From assembly GCF_900105325.1 (NCBI RefSeq), contig NZ_FNSU01000003.1, forward strand, positions 3,423,501-3,487,500: a DNA stretch of 64,000 nucleotides. The letters run 5' to 3'. The notes below the pieces were generated by a model. That model made no database searches. It was not told where the DNA came from and worked only from the letters and a program-made list of their open reading frames with translations. The stretch comes from Pseudomonas marginalis. Lineage in GTDB: Bacteria > Pseudomonadota > Gammaproteobacteria > Pseudomonadales > Pseudomonadaceae. This document shows, one piece after another, positions 49,157 to 56,904 of this stretch (positions are counted from its first letter, which is position 1; the number at the start of each line of letters is the position of its first letter). The position numbers were made by a program, and so were the translations under genes.

Positions 49157-49182
49157 AAAGACGTCCACGGACGTCTTTTTTT
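49157..49182 (+). terminator. Original ssrA terminator, displaced by the prophage
   Basis: AAAGACGTCC-AC-GGACGTCTTT followed by more T (49157-49182). It lies 11 bp after the ssrA remnant and so was the chromosomal ssrA terminator before integration. Confidence 0.82.
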
Positions 49183-49502
49183 GTGCCTGAAATCCAGAAA
49201 CTCAAACGCTTCCCCTCCTATTTTTAAATCCCCCTTACCTCCAAGAAATCTGCCCCTCCATCCCCCCACCCTCCCCCAGTGGCCTTGCTAAAGCTTACCC
49301 CCCTCACGCCGATAACAGAGTGCAACCCCCTCTCTCACACACGGACGTGTCTCTTGCCCTTAGCCAAGCGCCCTTCCCCGCCCTTCAGCTCTCACGCACA
49401 GCTGGTTGCGACGCATTATGTCGCTCGCTTGTTCGACACGCCTTCCACGTCTGGAACACTTAACCGCCCCCAATCTTCTTGATCGATCAAAGGCTCGAAC
49501 CT
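49183..49502. promoter_or_regulatory. Gene-free pyrimidine-rich spacer before the AAA+ gene
   Basis: 320 bp with no credible gene. The first half is strongly C/T-biased on the plus strand (many CCCC runs between 49215 and 49300). The rest must carry the promoter of the island operon; I see no strong -35/-10 pair. A short palindrome TTGATCGATCAA is at 49480-49491. Confidence 0.4.
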
Positions 49503-50465
49503 ATGTCAGCGAATGATTATCTGCGCAACAAGATACGCCCCAGCTTTCTTGAAGGCCTGGATGCCGAGCCGGCGCCGGAGCCTGCTACGCCCGCTAAGGC
49601 GGAATTTCGGTGTGTCGAACCGCGCTTTACGCTGGAGCGCGATGTTGTGATGTCCGCCGAGCTCAAGCAGCAGTTGGCGGAGGCCGTTGCAAAGATCGAG
49701 CACTACCGCACGATTTATATCGAGTGGGGTTTCGCCACCGCAGATCCGGCCGGCAAGGGGACGATCCTCAATTTCTATGGTCCTCCCGGCACAGGGAAAA
49801 CCCTCACCGCCGAGGCGTTTGCCGGCAGTCTGGGCAAGAAGATCATGCTGGTGAGCATCGCCGACCTGGAAAGCAAGTTCATGGGCGATACCGCCAAGAA
49901 CATCGCAAGCGTGTTCCGCAGTGCCCAGGCCGAAGACGCGGTGTTGTTTTTTGATGAGGCCGACACTTTGCTGGGCAAGCGTTTGTCCTCTGTCACCCAA
50001 GGTATCGATAACGAAGTGAACGCCATGCGCTCGACCTTGCTGATTGAGTTGGAGCGGCATGAAGGCGTGGTCATCTTTGCGACTAACTTTGCGAAAAATT
50101 ACGACGCAGCCTTCGTCAGCCGTATCTCTCAACACGTTGGTTTCGAACTTCCGGGCGAGCCGGAGCGGCAGGCTATCTGGGCGAAGCTGTTGGTGCCCGG
50201 TATTCCGCTGGCTGACGCGCGGGAGACGCTACTGCGTTCAGCAACGCAACTGTCGGCGGGGCTGTCAGGACGCGAAATGCGTACCTGCATGCGCCTGGCG
50301 CTGGCCAAGGCAGTCCGTATCCCGGATCAGCCTGCGTTGGCACAAGCACATTTACAGGACGCCATCGAACAGGTCGCCAGTGCCATGGCACAGATGCAGG
50401 CACATGGCGGCAAAACCAACACACCAACATTGGAAGCAGCCCGCACATTATTGGGCGTGCGCTGA
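49503..50465 (+). CDS. AAA+ ATPase (Vps4/CDC48-like) of the motor island
   Basis: 320 residues from the ATG at 49503. Walker A YGPPGTGKT, Walker B VLFFDEADTLLG, sensor-1 IFATNFAKN and the arginine-finger region AAFVSRISQHVGF. The compact domain and ISAL-type end resemble classic AAA proteins of the Vps4/FtsH type rather than ClpX. It is the first gene of the operon and 10 bp before a 411-residue helical protein. In this context it could remodel or activate the ZorA/ZorB-like complex; no direct evidence. Confidence 0.87.
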   Translation: MSANDYLRNKIRPSFLEGLDAEPAPEPATPAKAEFRCVEPRFTLERDVVMSAELKQQLAEAVAKIEHYRTIYIEWGFATADPAGKGTILNFYGPPGTGKTLTAEAFAGSLGKKIMLVSIADLESKFMGDTAKNIASVFRSAQAEDAVLFFDEADTLLGKRLSSVTQGIDNEVNAMRSTLLIELERHEGVVIFATNFAKNYDAAFVSRISQHVGFELPGEPERQAIWAKLLVPGIPLADARETLLRSATQLSAGLSGREMRTCMRLALAKAVRIPDQPALAQAHLQDAIEQVASAMAQMQAHGGKTNTPTLEAARTLLGVR

Positions 50466-50475
50466 GGAGCGAATC

Positions 50476-51711
50476 ATGGGTCTATGGAACTGGGTAAAAT
50501 CAACCGCGTCCTCTATTTACGAAACGGTGAAGGAGAAAGCCGTTGCTACGGTCAATTGGCTGGCGGACAAGGCGGAGACGTTTGTCGGCGATGTGAAGAA
50601 CATCTGGCAATCGGTAAAGCCTTATCTGGCGCATGCACGTGTTGCCCTGACGACGCTGGCGAACCTCGCGCCATGGCCCATCGTCAAGCGGATGGCGCTG
50701 GGCCTGGAGAAGGTCCTGGGCTTCCTCGAAAATATTGAAAGCCATCCGTTGATGGCCAAGCTCAAACAAGCCATCGACTGGGTCATAAAATCCGCCAGGA
50801 ATGTCCGGGAGAAGGTGCTGAACGATATGGAGATCAAAGAAGCCGAAGCCCGTGCGCAAGTATTCAAGGAGGGCGCCCAGCAGGTGCCCGCTGCCGAACG
50901 CGGCGTACTGAAAATCGCCGAGCTCATCAACGCTTACATATTAACCAAGGCCAAGATCCAGCGTGTGGTCAACAGCGAGCAGTTTGCTGACTTCAACCAC
51001 TACCTGCGTGTGCGTGCCGCCCAAAAGCTGCTGAATTTCTACGAAAGGCGCATGACATCCATCGAAAACCTGACCGACGTCGATGCCGACATGATCGCGC
51101 TGATGGACATCTCTACCAGTTTGCTCGATGAGACACCGACCCTCACCCTCGAACAAACTCAAACCCTCAACGAACTCACCACCCTGCACTTCGGCAAGCC
51201 AGTCGTGCCGTTCGTCTTCGAGGAGATGACCCTCGCATGGGGCGCAGATCTGCGCCGCCTTGAGGTCCAGTGGCAAAAACTCAACCGGGACCTGGCCCGC
51301 GACAAGGTGCTGGCCAAACGGATGTCCATGGCCAGCCGCACCGAAGCATTGAGCGCAGAAGAACAAGTCGTGCTCAACGACCTTGAGCGCAATTTGAGTC
51401 GAGATACCCAGCGGCTTGAAAACCTCGACGTCAGCATTCGAGAAAAACGCTACTACGTATACGCGTCGGAAGGTTTTCTCCAGTTGCTGGAAAAAGATGA
51501 GCAACAGTTGATTGCCGACGACCAGGAATATCTGCTCGACCGCAGCGAGGAAGTCGGTTCACTGATCGCTCGCTGCGCTCAACAAAACTTGAAGTGGGCC
51601 TCCCTGAGCGAGAGTGAGCAAGCCCTGCTGATCGACTTCGGTAACATTTTCGAAAATGACTGCCTTGCTCGGACCGAAGCCGCTCTCCAGGAAGTTGAGG
51701 TAGGCGTGTGA
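50476..51711 (+). CDS. Helical protein of unknown function, motor island
   Basis: 411 residues from the ATG at 50476 (GAGGAG upstream). The first 110 residues form amphipathic helices (MGLWNWVKSTASSIYETVKEKAVATVNWLADKAETF...), suited to peripheral membrane contact; the rest is a long helical, coiled-coil region (RDTQRLENLDVSIREKRYYVYASEGFLQLLEKDE). No TM helix or enzymatic motif. It is between the AAA+ and ZorA-like genes, overlapping the latter by 4 bp (GTGA). Possible adaptor between ATPase and motor. Not a known family to me. Confidence 0.72.
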   Translation: MGLWNWVKSTASSIYETVKEKAVATVNWLADKAETFVGDVKNIWQSVKPYLAHARVALTTLANLAPWPIVKRMALGLEKVLGFLENIESHPLMAKLKQAIDWVIKSARNVREKVLNDMEIKEAEARAQVFKEGAQQVPAAERGVLKIAELINAYILTKAKIQRVVNSEQFADFNHYLRVRAAQKLLNFYERRMTSIENLTDVDADMIALMDISTSLLDETPTLTLEQTQTLNELTTLHFGKPVVPFVFEEMTLAWGADLRRLEVQWQKLNRDLARDKVLAKRMSMASRTEALSAEEQVVLNDLERNLSRDTQRLENLDVSIREKRYYVYASEGFLQLLEKDEQQLIADDQEYLLDRSEEVGSLIARCAQQNLKWASLSESEQALLIDFGNIFENDCLARTEAALQEVEVGV

Positions 51712-53582
51712 ACAACGAATTAGTGAGTTTTTTGCTGCCTCGGCTTGAACCCTTGCAGATGTTCTTCTTCCTGTTCATTACCGGTGCAACCCTCCTGACG
51801 GGATTGATGGTGGCTCTGCGAGCGAACGCGCATCATTGGGAAAAGAAGTGGCAAGGGGGCAAGTTGGGCGCCTCGGGGCTGCGCGCGGATCATGGGTCGA
51901 TCCACGACCTGAGTGAAGCCGTCTCGACCACTGCCGAGAAAATCGCCGGCATCATGCCCGGGATGCTCTTGGTGGTCGGCTTGCTGGGCACCTTCCTAGG
52001 CCTGGGCATGGCACTCGATCACGCATCGACTATTTTGCAGAAAAGCGGCAATGCTTCTGTGGGCGCCATGGGCGGCGCGATGCAGGACATGACCGCGATG
52101 ATGCAAGGGTTGGGGACCAAGTTCAAAACCTCCACCTGGGGCATCATGGCCTTCATTTTATTGAAGGTATGGGACTTGCTCCTGGGCTATGAGGGCCGCC
52201 GCCTGGCTTGGTGCATCACGCAGGTCAAGACACAAATGTCGGCCTCTGAGCAACAACGCGAAAACGCCCGTGCCGCTCACGACGCCTTCCTTCAAAACTG
52301 CATATCCAGTGCGGCCAAGTACATGACCGGCGCGCTCGGCAAACAGGCCGACACCTTCAATGAACTGATGCAGCAACAGGCCAATCGACGCCACGGCACT
52401 GACGCCGAACAACGGCAGTTATTGCAAACCGGCTTCGACAGCGTCAGTACCCACATCAGTGGTCTGGCGAACGGCATCAGCGCCTTACTGCAAAGTGAGA
52501 GCAACAGCCAGCAGATCGCCCGCGAAGGGCAGGCGATCGTCCGCGAAGCCGCAGACACCGCTCAACGCACCGAACAGGCCCTGGGCGCTTTGGCCGACAG
52601 CAACAAGCAACATCTGCAAACGGGCTTTGCGGGCCTCGACACCCGTATTGCCAGTGTCACCGAGGGCATCGGTACGTTGCTGCAACGCCACACCGAGAGT
52701 CTGCAGGTGCATCGCGACACGCAAGACGTTCTCAGCCAGATAGCCACTTCAGGCAACCGTACTGAACAGGCGATGACCGCGTTCACCGACAACAGCCGCG
52801 ACAACCTGCAAGCCCTACAAACCGCAGGTGAAACGATGGGGGACGCGGCCGGCAAGGTGGGCCAGTCCGCTGCTGAACTGCAAGTCGTGGTGAGTGCCTT
52901 GCAGGGTCAGATGGCAGAGGTCATGAATGGCGTCAAAGCTGATTTGAACGGCACGCTGGCCACCATGAACAAGGACTTCAGCGACAACCTGCACGGCATG
53001 GGCACGCAACTGGAAAGCGCCACCACAAAACTGGGCGACGTGATGGAAGCCGTCAAGACTGACCTGGGTTCGAACATCAAGACCATGAACCACGACTTCG
53101 GCACCAACCTGGTCAACATGACCACCAGCCTGGGACAGGCGACCGGGAATATTTCCAAGGCTATCGACAGCATGTCCGGCACCGTCAGCCAGGCCATGGA
53201 AGAAGTCGCCACCAACATGCAGAAAACTGCCATCGCGCAGGAAAAGACCACGCGGGAGTTCGAGATGGTCAGTGATAACCTGAATACGAACATCCTGGCG
53301 ATCCAGGGCGTGGTGGAGAAACTGTCCAAGGACATTCTAAGCGGCCTTAAAGCCGTATCCGAAAGCGGCCAGCGCATGGTCTCGCTGGATCAACGTTACG
53401 GCAAAGTCTCGGAAATGCTGATCAAAGTCCCCGAGTCCCTCGACGCTCTGGCGAGCGTTGTCACGCGCCCACCCGTTGACCTGCAACCCCTGCTGCAATC
53501 CGTGAATCAATTGACGGGGGTTGCCAACAACATCAATAAATCAGTCACGGCCCGAAAAGCCGTGAAAGCCGTGAAAGCCTGA
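51708..53582 (+). CDS. ZorA-like MotA/TolQ/ExbB family proton channel protein with long tail
   Basis: 624 residues; GTG start overlapping the previous stop. TM helices at about 17-37, 82-105 (GMLLVVGLLGTFLGLGMAL) and 140-160 (TSTWGIMAFILLKVWDLLLG). The GLLGTFLGL motif is the MotA/TolQ/ZorA hallmark. Residues 165-624 form a very long cytoplasmic coiled-coil tail with repeated NG/SQ heptads, as in ZorA whose tail extends into the cytoplasm. In Zorya the ZorA-ZorB complex is a proton-driven rotary motor that responds to phage entry. Confidence 0.85.
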   Translation: MNNELVSFLLPRLEPLQMFFFLFITGATLLTGLMVALRANAHHWEKKWQGGKLGASGLRADHGSIHDLSEAVSTTAEKIAGIMPGMLLVVGLLGTFLGLGMALDHASTILQKSGNASVGAMGGAMQDMTAMMQGLGTKFKTSTWGIMAFILLKVWDLLLGYEGRRLAWCITQVKTQMSASEQQRENARAAHDAFLQNCISSAAKYMTGALGKQADTFNELMQQQANRRHGTDAEQRQLLQTGFDSVSTHISGLANGISALLQSESNSQQIAREGQAIVREAADTAQRTEQALGALADSNKQHLQTGFAGLDTRIASVTEGIGTLLQRHTESLQVHRDTQDVLSQIATSGNRTEQAMTAFTDNSRDNLQALQTAGETMGDAAGKVGQSAAELQVVVSALQGQMAEVMNGVKADLNGTLATMNKDFSDNLHGMGTQLESATTKLGDVMEAVKTDLGSNIKTMNHDFGTNLVNMTTSLGQATGNISKAIDSMSGTVSQAMEEVATNMQKTAIAQEKTTREFEMVSDNLNTNILAIQGVVEKLSKDILSGLKAVSESGQRMVSLDQRYGKVSEMLIKVPESLDALASVVTRPPVDLQPLLQSVNQLTGVANNINKSVTARKAVKAVKA

Positions 53583-53590
53583 GCCCCCTC

Positions 53591-54247
53591 ATGAAAGAGA
53601 AACCAAGCGAGTGGGTATCCATCTCTGACCTGATGGCTGGCGTAATGGCAGTGGTAATGCTGCTACTGGTGATGTCGGTATTGCAGAATCAATTTGCCGA
53701 ACTCAAGCGCCAGGAAGAGCAAAACCAAGCGGGGGTGACTGAGCAGGAAAAGGTCACCGGTCTATTGCAGGAGATGAAAGCCGCCCTGGACGCACAGGGC
53801 GACTCCGGGTTGGTTTCGTTCGACCTCGCCGGCAACAAGATGACCCTGGGGGACAAGATGTTCGCCCGAGGCAGCGCGTGCCTGACGGATGAGGCCAAGC
53901 GCGAACTTCGCCTCGTCAGCCCACGCATCGCCACCTTCTTTGGCAGTTCGGGTGACGCCCAGATACTGGTGGAGGGGCATACCGACAATACACAGGTCGC
54001 ACGCCCGGTGACTGACTTCGTCAAGTTCTGCACGGTCTACGACGACAACTTCACACTGTCTGCCGCAAGGGCCAGAGAGGCACGCAAGTTGATCATCGAA
54101 CTCCTTGAACCAGGGCAGGCCAAGCGCGTCATCGTTGCCGGCTACGGGGATTCGCAGCCGCTGCCAGAACTTGATCCGGCGGACGAACACAATCGGCGCG
54201 TAGAAGTGCAGTTTGTGAATCGCCGGGATTCGAACAAGCGCATTTGA
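53591..54247 (+). CDS. ZorB-like OmpA-domain stator protein
   Basis: 218 residues. N-terminal single TM with SISDLMAGVMAVVMLLLVMS; Asp13 in SISDLM is at the place of the proton-binding Asp of ZorB/MotB. After a coiled-coil linker (about 35-65) comes an OmpA peptidoglycan-binding domain: ILVEGHTDN, LSAARAREARKLII, AGYGDSQPLPELDPADEHNRRVEVQF. It anchors the motor to the cell wall. Gene starts 8 bp after zorA-like. Same pairing as ZorA/ZorB of Zorya. Confidence 0.87.
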   Translation: MKEKPSEWVSISDLMAGVMAVVMLLLVMSVLQNQFAELKRQEEQNQAGVTEQEKVTGLLQEMKAALDAQGDSGLVSFDLAGNKMTLGDKMFARGSACLTDEAKRELRLVSPRIATFFGSSGDAQILVEGHTDNTQVARPVTDFVKFCTVYDDNFTLSAARAREARKLIIELLEPGQAKRVIVAGYGDSQPLPELDPADEHNRRVEVQFVNRRDSNKRI

Positions 54248-54312
54248 ATCGGCCGCCGCGCCGCTGACAGACACTCTCTGTTGGCGACGCGGCACACCGC
54301 TGATCAGGAAAG

Positions 54313-55461
54313 CTAAGCGGTGCGGGCCTGGTAGGCGCCGATAAACTCATTGCCCCGCATCTCTACCGTCAACACGACCGGCGATTGCTGTTCAACCAGC
54401 AATTGCTGCATCTGCCCGATCTCGCTGATTGCGCCCGCCATAAACAACGGTAGCGTCTCCTCCTCCCACTCTCTTAACGACAGGCGATTCGCCTGGATCG
54501 TGGATTGAGAATCCAGGTAAGAGGAGAGATTTTTCGCCCGCGTCTCTACGGCGTCTTTGAAGCCAGACAAGTGCCCGTTCTCTCCCAGAAACTGACTCGT
54601 CACACGGCTCAGCGTCGTTTGACGTCGCTGAACCAGAGCGCTTTCGCCAGGAAATGAGGCCAGCAGTCGGCACGCCGCTAACCGGGTTCCCATACACAGT
54701 TTCCACTCTTCTGCGCGGGCGTCTGATTTGCTCTGCATCACTTTCAATGCAGCAGTCAATCCAGCCGTGGTTTCAAACATGCCGGGCGCTTTGTGCTCCG
54801 CCGCTTCCTTGGCCAGTGTGACCAGTTCGCCTTCCAACTGATTGTGGATCGAGCCCAGGTCCAACTCGATGTCTTCCAGCTTCTGCCTGATCGCCGGGCT
54901 CAACTCACCGGCCAGAACCAGCGGTGCAACCTGCGTCAGGTAATTCAAAGCGCCTTTGACAATGGACTTGCGTCCCTCGACCAAGAACGTCGAGATACCC
55001 TCGACGCCCGCCTGAATCTCACTCAACTTGGCGCTAATGTCGGCCAGGTGCTTTTGAGCCACCACGGCGGACGCGATCTGGAACATTGCCGCAGAACTGA
55101 CCAGTTGCTGAAGCTTTTCAGGCTCAAACAACCTCGCATGTTCCTTGATATCTCCGCCTTGTCTCGAGAAGGCTCGGAAGCCGTTGCCATCCGCAGCCGC
55201 CGCGAGAGGACCGTCGATCACCACTTGCATGTATCGAGACTGGGCAACATCGTTCGCGACAATCAGATTGGGGAGTGTTTGCAGCAATGGACCCAAACGA
55301 TCGATGCCCAAACGGGCCGCATCAACCTTTTCAACGCCGGCGGGAATGACCTGCTGCGCGGCCAACGTAACGCTCATCAACGGCTTTTCGGCGGACTTAC
55401 CGATCAGCCAGGTTGGCAGGTCGTTGCCTCCAGTGTTTGGCTGCGTGAGGTTGTTTTCCAT
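54313..55461 (-). CDS. Helical protein of unknown function, convergent set
   Basis: 382 residues from the ATG at 55461 (GGAGCC upstream). Mostly helical without TM segments: VSSAAMFQIASAVVAQKHLADISAKLSEIQAGVEGISTFLVEGRKSIVKGALNYLTQVAPLVLAGELSPAIRQKLEDIELDLGSIHNQLEGELVTLAKEAAE. The pattern of paired helices resembles scaffolding or pore-type proteins. Third gene of the minus set that converges on the ZorAB-like operon with 65 bp between stops. No family recognised. Confidence 0.7.
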   Translation of the reverse strand: MENNLTQPNTGGNDLPTWLIGKSAEKPLMSVTLAAQQVIPAGVEKVDAARLGIDRLGPLLQTLPNLIVANDVAQSRYMQVVIDGPLAAAADGNGFRAFSRQGGDIKEHARLFEPEKLQQLVSSAAMFQIASAVVAQKHLADISAKLSEIQAGVEGISTFLVEGRKSIVKGALNYLTQVAPLVLAGELSPAIRQKLEDIELDLGSIHNQLEGELVTLAKEAAEHKAPGMFETTAGLTAALKVMQSKSDARAEEWKLCMGTRLAACRLLASFPGESALVQRRQTTLSRVTSQFLGENGHLSGFKDAVETRAKNLSSYLDSQSTIQANRLSLREWEEETLPLFMAGAISEIGQMQQLLVEQQSPVVLTVEMRGNEFIGAYQARTA

Positions 55462-55489
55462 GACAGGCTCCAGATTCAAATGAGAGGGT

Positions 55490-56299
55490 TCATTGCGCCA
55501 GGCCTGCCCCGCATTCGCTGCAGAATTTACTGGTTTTAGGGGTGGGAACCTCACAGGACGGGCAAGTGACCAACGCGCTTTTTTGCCGAATGTAGGCGAT
55601 CTGCACAACACAAGGCACCGTCACTCGATAGGCCTGACTCGTCAGTGTTTGAGCGCCGGCAATACCCGACAACGCTACGCCAATCGGACCGAAGGCCAGC
55701 CCCGCAGCACGACCCGCTACCAAGGTGGTGCCGGCGGCCAACGCACCACCCATTGCCAACCGTGCAAACGCGCCGGTGGCCAGAAGAGCGGCCTGTATGG
55801 CAGCAGGGCCACCGCGCCGTATCGCGGCCTGAATAGCAGCGTATGAAACGCCCAAGGGGCCCGTTTCATTTTGAAAGCCCTTGGAAAAGTCGGCCTGTTC
55901 CTGCGCCGACATTTTCTCCCAGGCATCGGACAGCAGCTTCTCCAACACCTTGAGCTCCATGCTCGCAACCGGTTCATTCTTGCCGCCAGTACCGCCCACA
56001 TGACTGAGCACATCGGCGACGATCTCGGCATAGGGAACACCGTTGCGGCGGAACAGGTTGACGAAGCTATTACCGCCAAAATGTTGCAGCTCGCGAATCA
56101 GCAGGAGCAACACACCCCTGGAGAACTTGTTCTTCTTCTTTGCCGACTCCAGCGCTTCGCGTACCTCGCTGGCCATCGCCAGCCGCCCCTTGCCAGAGTC
56201 GGTCAGGAAATCGACCAGCACGATTACATCGACTGGATCTGCATCGATAAGCATCTGCAGCAGATCACTGTCCCCATTGATATCAATCTCGCTTTCCAT
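55490..56299 (-). CDS. YaaW-family protein with added C-terminal zinc ribbon
   Basis: 269 residues. ELQHFGGNSFVNLFRRNGVPYAEIVADV and the near-C-terminal GAQTLTSQAYRVTVPCVVQIAYIRQK match the E. coli YaaW (DUF3944-type) family. The middle has Gly/Ala-rich hydrophobic segments (GGPAAIQAALLATGAFARLAMGGALAAGTTLVAGRAAGLAFGPIG), likely membrane-inserting helices. The last 27 residues add a zinc ribbon CPSC...CSEC not present in E. coli YaaW. YaaW has no assigned function; the association with a motor island is new to me. Confidence 0.82.
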   Translation of the reverse strand: MESEIDINGDSDLLQMLIDADPVDVIVLVDFLTDSGKGRLAMASEVREALESAKKKNKFSRGVLLLLIRELQHFGGNSFVNLFRRNGVPYAEIVADVLSHVGGTGGKNEPVASMELKVLEKLLSDAWEKMSAQEQADFSKGFQNETGPLGVSYAAIQAAIRRGGPAAIQAALLATGAFARLAMGGALAAGTTLVAGRAAGLAFGPIGVALSGIAGAQTLTSQAYRVTVPCVVQIAYIRQKSALVTCPSCEVPTPKTSKFCSECGAGLAQ

Positions 56300-56527
56300 C
56301 AACCATCCCCTGGAGTCCGTTCATGCAAGCCGCAATCAGCGGCCGATTTATCCCTAGCTTATCCGCAGCGCGTGGGAAAACTTTAGCCCACGGCCACGCA
56401 CGCATAACGGTATACGACCTCTACATGACCACTATGAGGATTGCTGGAAACCCAGATTGCGCAGACAAACGTGAAGGGCCTGGGTTTTATCGGTATGGAT
56501 AGGTTCTCCTGATAATAATGCCGCGAA

Positions 56528-56785
56528 CTATTCTGTGACCGGAATCAGCGCTTGCAGCAATTCCAGCTTTCGCTGCAACTGCGCGACATGCTCTCGCTCC
56601 GCCCGCAACGCCGACCGCAGCTCGCGGTTTTCCACTTCCCAGATCTGTGCCCAACGCAAATCCTTCTGATAATGGGCAACCATTTTCCAAAGCTCGCTCA
56701 ACTTCAAACAGTGCTGTATCAGCACCAGCAGGATGACTCCCATCGCCACCAGTGCCCCCGTCGAAACCACTTCCGACATACTCAT
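56528..56785 (-). CDS. Small TM plus coiled-coil protein
   Basis: 85 residues from the ATG at 56785 (AGGACG upstream). One TM helix (ALVAMGVILLVLIQHCLKL) then a coiled coil WQIWEVENRELRSALRAEREHVAQLQRKLELLQALI. First gene of the minus set and divergent from the WYL regulator. 228 bp separate it from the YaaW-like gene. It resembles short membrane-tethered adaptors; no known family. Confidence 0.68.
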   Translation of the reverse strand: MSMSEVVSTGALVAMGVILLVLIQHCLKLSELWKMVAHYQKDLRWAQIWEVENRELRSALRAEREHVAQLQRKLELLQALIPVTE

Positions 56786-56853
56786 GTTTACGTCCTTTCC
56801 TGTCTTCGATAAATGCCGCTGACAGACAAACGATATGTAGTGATTCACGACAG

Positions 56854-56868
56854 GTCTAGAATGTAGAC
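56854..56868. promoter_or_regulatory. Palindrome upstream of the WYL regulator
   Basis: GTCTA-GAATG-TAGAC, a perfect 5-5-5 inverted repeat in the 119-bp divergent gap between the small TM gene and the WYL gene, 36 bp before the WYL ATG. Likely operator of the WYL protein. Confidence 0.5.
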
Positions 56869-56904
56869 TTATACAGGTAAAGTATTCACACACATGGAGC
56901 GGGT

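Noticed and set aside
49279..49482. 67-codon frame before the AAA+ gene
   Set aside because: Low-complexity translation of a C-rich spacer with no ribosome site.
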